Source of the DNA: Calothrix sp. PCC 7716
GTDB taxonomy: Bacteria; Cyanobacteriota; Cyanobacteriia; Cyanobacteriales; Nostocaceae
Length of the DNA: 64,000 bases
Assembly (NCBI RefSeq): GCF_019977735.1
Contig: NZ_AP025018.1
Coordinates: forward strand, 186,001-250,000
Direction of reading: 5' to 3'
Of the stretch, positions 58,363 to 64,000 are shown piece after piece. The position numbers and the translations under genes are program-made. Under the pieces are notes generated by a model. It searched no databases and was not told the DNA's origin. It saw only the letters and a list, made by a program, of their open reading frames with translations. How positions within the stretch are numbered: the stretch's first letter is position 1; each line of letters starts with the position of its first letter.

Positions 58363-60555
58363 ATGTTGAATAGTTTAAAGAAAGTTTTTACACAGTCACA
58401 AGCTGTAATATTATGTGGCGCCGTTGTGACGATGGTGGTTGTTGGTATTGAGAAGCTGGGGATGTTGGAAGCTTTGGAGCTTAGAGTTTATGACCAAATG
58501 CAACAAATGCGTGCTGACCCAGGTGTGGATGAACGCTTATTAATTGTTCCTGTAACTGAACAAGATATACAACAATTGGGTTGGCCGCTTTCGAGTGAGA
58601 ATTTGGATAAGCTTTTGGGTAAGCTTGAAGAATATCAACCTCGCGCGATTGGTTTAGATATTTTTCGCGACCAACCTATTCCACCTGTTGACCCTGGTTA
58701 TAATAAGTTATTGGAACGTTTACAGTTGAGCGATATTATTACTCCTGTTTGTAAGCATCCTGATAAAAAAAATCCTGACAAAAATCCCGGTACACGTCCA
58801 CCGAAAGGAGTTCAACCAGAATATCTCGGATTTGTTGATATTCCAGAAGACCCCGATGGTGTAATTCGTCGTAATCTTTTAATTGCTGACCCTTCACAAG
58901 TTTGCCCTGCTGATTATTCGTTTAGTTTACAGCTTGCACTCAAATATTTGGAAGTAGGAGGAATTCGAGCGGAACCTACACAAAATCAAGAACTAAAATT
59001 ACGTAATATTGTTTTTAAACGTCTGCAAAATAATTTTGGTGGGTATCGCGCGGCAGATGCAAATGGTCATCAAATCATGCTTAACTACCGTTCGAGCAAG
59101 ATTGCCCAGCAAGTTTCTATTACAGATGTACTTACTAATCAAGTTAAACCAGGTTTGGTTAAAGATAAGATAGTTTTAATTGGTTCAACGGCAGAAAGTT
59201 TAAAGGATATTCTTAAGACTCCTTATGGCAGCGGTAAGTTGGATAACTCTGGTGATATGACTGGAGTTGAAATTCATGCTCAAAGTGTTAGTCAAATTTT
59301 GAGTGTGGTTTTAAATCGGCAACCTTTGTTTTGGAGTTTACCTGAGTGGGGAGAAGTTTTACTGATTGGCGGATGTGCTTTAATTGGTGGGTTGCTTGTA
59401 TGGCGCCTTCAACATCCATTATGGTTAGGTGTTGCGGGTGTGTCTATTATTGCAGTGTTGTTTGGTGGTAATTTTTTTATTTTTACTAAAGCTGGATGGG
59501 TTCCGTTTGTAGCTCCGGCTTTAGGATTTATATTTACATCTGGTAGCGTGCTTGCTTATACTGCTAATCAAATAAAGCAGGAGCAAAAGGAAATTTCGGA
59601 GTTAGTCAAACAGCAAAAAGATTTAATTGCTCAGTTACAAGCTGTTTCACGTCAAAGTGGAGTCACTTTAAAACAAGGAACAGCAGCTAGTTTTTTAGGA
59701 GAAGCTGTTTTACCAGATACGTTATTAAATACACGTTATAAAATTATTGATAATTTAGGGTCGGGTGGGTTTAGTAATACATATTTAGCTATTGATACTC
59801 AGCGTCCTGGTAGTCCTCAATGTGTTGTTAAACAGTTGCGACCAGCTTCTAGTGAACCAGAGTATTTAGATGTTTTGAGTCGTTTGTTTAAAACTGAAGC
59901 TGAAATATTAGAAACTTTGGGTAAACATAAGCAAATTCCTCAATTAATGGCTGTTTTTGAGGAAAATCAGCAGTTTTATATTGTTCAAGAATATATTCGT
60001 GGTAATGCGCTTTCTCAAGAGTTACTTCCTGGTCAGCGTTTGAAACAATCTGATGTTGTGAATATTCTTAAAGAAGTTTTGCAGGTTCTTAGTTTTGTTC
60101 ACAGCTATGACATTATTCATCGAGATGTCAAACCAAGTAATTTAATTCGACGCGACAGTGACGAACATATTGTTTTAATCGATTTCGGCGCCGTTAAGCA
60201 AATTGTACCTCAGCAGCAAGAAAGTTTAACTATTGCGATTGGAACCGCAGGTTATGCACCTCCCGAACAAATGGCAGGAATACCACGACTTAATAGTGAT
60301 ATATATGCACTAGGTATGTTAGCGATAGAAGCTTTAACCGGTATAGCTCCAAAAACTTATCGTAGAGACCCAGATACTAATAAAGTCATTATTCAAATTC
60401 ATAATAGTGCTAATTTACGTAGCTGGCAGGAATTTACTGATGCTACGGATGAGTTAACTGCAATTATTGACAAAATGGTTGATACCGATTTTATGCAGCG
60501 ATATAAGTTAACTAGTGATGTTATGAGAGATTTAGAAAATAAGTATGGAAAATAA
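58363..60555 (+). CDS. CHASE2-domain Ser/Thr protein kinase
   Basis: A 730-residue protein. A first membrane helix (about 14-34) is followed by an extracytoplasmic CHASE2 sensor (about 35-310: VYDQMQQMRADPGVDERLLIV split over its strands, LIGSTAESLKD, GVEIHAQSVSQIL), three membrane helices (about 325-405), a short coiled coil, and a kinase domain (about 455-725) with GSGGFSNTY, IIHRDVKPSN and DFG; catalytic residues are intact. It senses an external or lumenal signal and phosphorylates Ser/Thr. The next gene overlaps its end by 11 bp, so the two are coupled. Confidence 0.93.
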   Translation: MLNSLKKVFTQSQAVILCGAVVTMVVVGIEKLGMLEALELRVYDQMQQMRADPGVDERLLIVPVTEQDIQQLGWPLSSENLDKLLGKLEEYQPRAIGLDIFRDQPIPPVDPGYNKLLERLQLSDIITPVCKHPDKKNPDKNPGTRPPKGVQPEYLGFVDIPEDPDGVIRRNLLIADPSQVCPADYSFSLQLALKYLEVGGIRAEPTQNQELKLRNIVFKRLQNNFGGYRAADANGHQIMLNYRSSKIAQQVSITDVLTNQVKPGLVKDKIVLIGSTAESLKDILKTPYGSGKLDNSGDMTGVEIHAQSVSQILSVVLNRQPLFWSLPEWGEVLLIGGCALIGGLLVWRLQHPLWLGVAGVSIIAVLFGGNFFIFTKAGWVPFVAPALGFIFTSGSVLAYTANQIKQEQKEISELVKQQKDLIAQLQAVSRQSGVTLKQGTAASFLGEAVLPDTLLNTRYKIIDNLGSGGFSNTYLAIDTQRPGSPQCVVKQLRPASSEPEYLDVLSRLFKTEAEILETLGKHKQIPQLMAVFEENQQFYIVQEYIRGNALSQELLPGQRLKQSDVVNILKEVLQVLSFVHSYDIIHRDVKPSNLIRRDSDEHIVLIDFGAVKQIVPQQQESLTIAIGTAGYAPPEQMAGIPRLNSDIYALGMLAIEALTGIAPKTYRRDPDTNKVIIQIHNSANLRSWQEFTDATDELTAIIDKMVDTDFMQRYKLTSDVMRDLENKYGK

Positions 60556-62782
60556 TCAAGTTATAAATGCTAGTCTTTCTACGCAAAGTTTAATTTTTGT
60601 ACCGAATAAACCTCCTGTTTCATTTGAAGTTACCGTTAATAATGACAGCGACAGCTTTGCCAATTTTCAGTTAGAAATAATTGCTGCAGGTGAAGTTCGC
60701 AATTCTGATTATCGTTGGTATCGACTGGAACCGGAAGTTGCTGCTGCTAAACCTCCTGGTAGTAGTACGAAGTTTCAAGTTTTTATTTTTAATTCACCAA
60801 TTCCTGGATTTGCCGGGACTGTTAATTTAAGTGTAAAGGTGATTTCTCCTACTCTTGGACGAGAACGGAGACTTTTACTGCGTTTGGAAGTTGGACGTGA
60901 TGATAAACCGATTCTTTTGAGTGTAGAGTTACCTATACGCACGTTTCAAGTATATCCTGGAAATTCTATTGACATTCCTGTTCGCGTTAAAAATCAGGGA
61001 CAGGTTGCTTGTAATGCGCTGTTGCGTTTGACTGGTATTGATTCTTCTTGGTTAAATAATAGTGCAGAACGGCGCCTGAATATAAATGCTAGCAGTCAAA
61101 CGGAAGTTACTTTTCAATGTCAACCACCATCTGTTGTTCAAGCTCTGAGCCAAAATTATGTTCTGACTGCTGAGGTTACAAGTAATAATAGTAACCCTGC
61201 GAATGCACAAGGTAATTTAGAAGTATTACCTGTAGGTTTTATTAATTTTAGCACTCCTCAAAATAAACAACGAATTCCTTCGCGACGTTCATGGTTGCCT
61301 GATTGGAAGTCGAAGACAGCATCGTATGATTTATTATTTAAAAATTCTAGCAATTTAAATCAAGAAATTAGTATACATGTTCAAGGTAGAGATTGGCGAA
61401 AATGTACTCCTTTTAAGAAGTTTCCTGAAATTGCAAATTTGAATTTGGGAGAGACGGCAAAAGTAATTTTAGAGGTTACAACAAAACGACCTTGGATTGG
61501 AATTAAAAAAACTCTACTTTTAGAAGCAAGAGCAGAACTTTCTGACCAAAGGTTAGGTAGTACTGACCCTGCAACTCAAAGTTTAGAGCTAGAAGTTTTA
61601 CCAATTATTCCTTTGTGGTTGCAATTAGCAATTCTTGCTTTGATTGCTGCTATACTAGCTTTGTTATTTAGACCAGAAGCAATTACACATAAAGCTTCTG
61701 TTAACTCTGTTGATGTCAGTGGTATTAGCTTATCTGTTGTGAGTGCTTCAGATGATTGTACACTGCGATTGTGGAAAATTCGTAATAATTCACTGGCGCC
61801 AGAAGAAACAGTCAACTTTTCGGAACAACCGTTAGCTTGCGGTAAACGTCACAACCGTAAAGGATTATTAGCAATAGCTGACAATATTATTAGAGTGGTA
61901 AAATTTGTACCAGTTCAAAATAACCGGGTTGCCATTGGTTTAGATACAGGAGCTATTGAGATTAGACGGGTACCAAGTGGTCAAATTATTGGTACACCAC
62001 TCCAAGACCCAAATGAACCAGCTGACAGAGTATTTGATTTAGCTTTTAGTACAGATTCGCTCTTATTATTTAGTGGTTCTGGAAAGGGTAAGCTGAGAAG
62101 ATGGACAAGAACAAACACGAATATAGAATTTCAACCAGAATCATTAGAGGTTTTAGAGTTAGAAAAACGGCAACAGTTAACACAGTTTCAAATTCGTGCG
62201 TTAGCTTTGAGTCCCGACAATAAAATAATTGTTGCTTCTGGCAACTTTAACCGTTTTATTGTACTACCTATATCAAACCAATCTAATAATTTTAAAGATA
62301 TATCATTACAAAAATTAGAACAGTTAGATGGCAGAGGTGGACTGAATGATTTTGTTTTTGGGTTAGCTTTTATGCCCAATCCAACAAAAAAGATTTTAGC
62401 AACTTCCGATTCAGCGGGTTTAATTGCAATTTGGGATTTAGACCAATGTAAACCTAAAGCTGTTAGTAATTCTCAATTAAAACTTAACGAGTTAAGTTGT
62501 GTACCTATAGATAGTTGGCAAGGTGAGTCAAAAAATCCAATTCGGACTTTAGCGTTTAGTGAAGATAATAAATTATTGATTAGTGGTGGAGATGATGGAC
62601 AAGTTATTGTATGGCATTTAACTCCTACATATGGACTCGATAAAACAAAATCGCAAGAAGGTAAAGGTGACACTATTTACCGAAGTTATAAAAAAATCAA
62701 TAGTATTGGCTTAAAAAATAATCGAGAAATTATCGTTATTAGCGGTGGTGAAGATTCACAAGTCGAATTTAAAAAATATTAA
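60545..62782 (+). CDS. Membrane protein with Ig-like domains and C-terminal WD40-type repeats
   Basis: A 745-residue protein. Residues 1-350 are three tandem Ig/NEW3-like beta sandwiches (FEVTVNNDSDSFANFQLEI, DIPVRVKNQGQVACNALLRL, YDLLFKNSSNLNQEI). One transmembrane helix (WLQLAILALIAAILALLF, about 358-376) precedes about five WD40-type blades (ASDDCTLRLW, FSEDNKLLISGGDDGQVIVW). No signal peptide is seen. Overlap with the CHASE2 kinase gene suggests a common complex, perhaps a scaffold. Function is unknown. Confidence 0.75.
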   Translation: MENNQVINASLSTQSLIFVPNKPPVSFEVTVNNDSDSFANFQLEIIAAGEVRNSDYRWYRLEPEVAAAKPPGSSTKFQVFIFNSPIPGFAGTVNLSVKVISPTLGRERRLLLRLEVGRDDKPILLSVELPIRTFQVYPGNSIDIPVRVKNQGQVACNALLRLTGIDSSWLNNSAERRLNINASSQTEVTFQCQPPSVVQALSQNYVLTAEVTSNNSNPANAQGNLEVLPVGFINFSTPQNKQRIPSRRSWLPDWKSKTASYDLLFKNSSNLNQEISIHVQGRDWRKCTPFKKFPEIANLNLGETAKVILEVTTKRPWIGIKKTLLLEARAELSDQRLGSTDPATQSLELEVLPIIPLWLQLAILALIAAILALLFRPEAITHKASVNSVDVSGISLSVVSASDDCTLRLWKIRNNSLAPEETVNFSEQPLACGKRHNRKGLLAIADNIIRVVKFVPVQNNRVAIGLDTGAIEIRRVPSGQIIGTPLQDPNEPADRVFDLAFSTDSLLLFSGSGKGKLRRWTRTNTNIEFQPESLEVLELEKRQQLTQFQIRALALSPDNKIIVASGNFNRFIVLPISNQSNNFKDISLQKLEQLDGRGGLNDFVFGLAFMPNPTKKILATSDSAGLIAIWDLDQCKPKAVSNSQLKLNELSCVPIDSWQGESKNPIRTLAFSEDNKLLISGGDDGQVIVWHLTPTYGLDKTKSQEGKGDTIYRSYKKINSIGLKNNREIIVISGGEDSQVEFKKY

Positions 62783-62792
62783 ATAGAAACCG

Positions 62793-62857
62793 AGAAACCG
62801 GGTTTCTTTATCTATATCTATAATTAACAAGAAAATTTTTATAGAAACCCGGTTTCT
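62793..62857. repeat. Two AGAAACCSGGTTTCT palindromes
   Basis: AGAAACCGGGTTTCT at 62793-62807 and AGAAACCCGGTTTCT at 62843-62857, both followed by T-rich sequence, in the 91-bp gap between two Ig-like-domain genes. Either could act as a weak terminator. Confidence 0.85.
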
Positions 62858-62873
62858 TTATAAGGAGAGTATT

Positions 62874-64000
62874 ATGTCTAATCCACTATCTGTTATTATT
62901 AACCCACCTGGAATACAATGTGGAATGCCAGGAGATATTGTTTCGCTGTATGTCGTTGTAATTAACGAAGGAGACCAAAGCGCTGTTATTGATTTATTTT
63001 TTAGTTTTGATGAGACGTTTCAAAAAGTTAGTGGTTGGTCTAATTCTCCAAAGGCAAGTTTAGCTGTTGCTTCAAAAGAAAGTAGCGATGAAGTTACATT
63101 TGATTTTGAAATTCCAGTTGATGCATTTCCGGGAACCTATGATTATACTTTTGTTGTAGATTCTCCAGAGCATTATCCACAAGATACTCCAATAAACTTT
63201 CCTGGGCAACTCAAAGTTCTGCTCAGAGAACAAACTGTAATTCGTGCTTCTGACCCAACTTTTTCGGTTATCCCTGCAACGAACCCCAATAAACCTATAA
63301 CTTACACTCCTGGTAAACCTTTACAAGTTGTCATCAAAGTCGAAAACCGCTCAAACCGTGTAGACCGTTTCCGTTTAACTTGTCCAGATTTAGATGGAAA
63401 TTGGTACAAAATAATTTATCCTGCTACTGGATTGGAAGCAGTGGGGTTATTTGAAGTCAATGCTATAGAACTTAACCCTAATACCGAAGGTGACATTACT
63501 TTAGAGTTTACCCCTCCTAGTGATACTCTTGCTGGTAGCTATTCTCCAACGATTCGTTTAGTTTCAGAAAATAATCCAGATTTGATATTGCTGGATTTAG
63601 TGTACATGCTCATTCCTGATAATTATCAGTTGAGTGTAGAGCTTAATACTATTTTAGGAAAAGTTAGACATAAGCAAGGCGCCTACGAACTAGTACTAAA
63701 TAACCAAGGTAACATGGTACGAGAATTGTTATTTAATGCTAAAAGTAGAGACGAAGAAGAAATTTGTACTTATAAGTTTGAGCCTACGGAGATAAAATTA
63801 TTACCAAATAGAACCGAAAAAGTCAATCTTGCCGTTAAACCTCGACCTTGGTGGCGCCAACCTTTGCTGGGTCAACCGTTATTAATTAACTTTCAAGTTG
63901 ATGTTATAGATAAACAAGATTATGCTTTAGCAAATGCATCACACCAAGCTTCTTTATCATGGAAAGCGCGTCCTTGGTGGCAATTTTTACTATTAATTTT
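62874..64000 (+). CDS. Ig-like-domain protein, N-terminal part (cut by window end)
   Basis: An open frame of 375 codons from ATG 62874 (AAGGAGAG about 6 bases upstream) to the window end without a stop. It holds three beta-sandwich domains with SLYVVVINEGDQSAVIDLFF, LQVVIKVENRSNRVDRFRL and YELVLNNQGNMVREL signatures. It ends at the beginning of a hydrophobic stretch (PWWQFLLLI), probably a membrane helix. The layout copies that of the upstream 745-residue protein, so a C-terminal WD40 or other domain may follow beyond the window. Confidence 0.8.
   Translation, partial: MSNPLSVIINPPGIQCGMPGDIVSLYVVVINEGDQSAVIDLFFSFDETFQKVSGWSNSPKASLAVASKESSDEVTFDFEIPVDAFPGTYDYTFVVDSPEHYPQDTPINFPGQLKVLLREQTVIRASDPTFSVIPATNPNKPITYTPGKPLQVVIKVENRSNRVDRFRLTCPDLDGNWYKIIYPATGLEAVGLFEVNAIELNPNTEGDITLEFTPPSDTLAGSYSPTIRLVSENNPDLILLDLVYMLIPDNYQLSVELNTILGKVRHKQGAYELVLNNQGNMVRELLFNAKSRDEEEICTYKFEPTEIKLLPNRTEKVNLAVKPRPWWRQPLLGQPLLINFQVDVIDKQDYALANASHQASLSWKARPWWQFLLLI

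Overview
The window looks like a chromosome segment from a filamentous, large-genome cyanobacterium, most likely order Nostocales. The evidence is its AT-rich coding style, many short palindromic interspersed repeats and heptanucleotide (STRR) arrays, a CHAT-TPR/two-partner-secretion operon with a DUF928 protein, a CHASE2 Ser/Thr kinase, a CYP120-like P450 and a PEP-CTERM protein. I saw no copy of the usual cyanobacterial HIP1 octamer GCGATCGC by eye. The palindrome GGCGCC is instead very frequent on both strands. No rRNA, tRNA or CRISPR array was seen.

Layout. 0-2 kb: the end of a rhomboid-type protease, then a glutamate-receptor-like channel and a 102-bp tandem repeat. 2-12 kb: a secretion operon (DUF928 protein, TpsA exoprotein, TpsB outer-membrane transporter, CHAT-TPR protease-like protein). 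12-17 kb: an ATP-grasp enzyme, a small antitoxin-like protein, an aspartoacylase, an FKBP lipoprotein and a Ser/Thr kinase. 17-64 kb: dominated by an extracellular-type contractile injection system (eCIS, a phage-tail-like machine) in three blocks. Block A (+, 17.3-31 kb) holds a Pvc16-like cap protein, a Pvc15-like AAA+ ATPase and a cargo/effector cassette. Block B (-, 33.5-45.9 kb) holds baseplate proteins (DUF4159 protein, tail protein I-like, gpJ-like, gp25-like), the VgrG-like spike, a tube-adaptor protein, a very long repeat protein with a tape-measure motif, and a tube protein. Block C (+, 52.1-56.7 kb) holds a second Pvc16-like protein, the sheath, two tube proteins, two tail-assembly proteins and a small overlapping reading frame. 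A BrnT toxin-antitoxin pair and a P450 sit between blocks A and B.

The cargo cassette is the most striking part. It encodes (i) a protein with a transglutaminase-like Cys-His-Asp arrangement, (ii) a protein whose C-terminal half matches the ordered catalytic motifs of the anthrax edema factor/CyaA/ExoY nucleotidyl cyclase toxins, (iii) an 1871-residue DUF4157 polymorphic toxin ending in a GH...N endonuclease-like domain, (iv) a SUKH-type immunity candidate directly downstream of that nuclease, and (v) a YbjN-domain, chaperone-like protein. Proteins (ii) and (iii) share an N-terminal leader that could be the loading signal.

Regulatory genes surround the machine. On the - strand there is a compact four-gene operon: histidine kinase, NarL-type regulator, pseudokinase fused to a phosphate-binding-protein-like domain, and zinc-ribbon/FHA protein. 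On the + strand there is an FHA protein fused to a methylglyoxal-synthase-like domain, a CHASE2 Ser/Thr kinase, and two Ig-like-domain proteins, one of them cut by the window end. This suggests that assembly or firing of the injection system is under phospho-control. That is inferred from proximity only.
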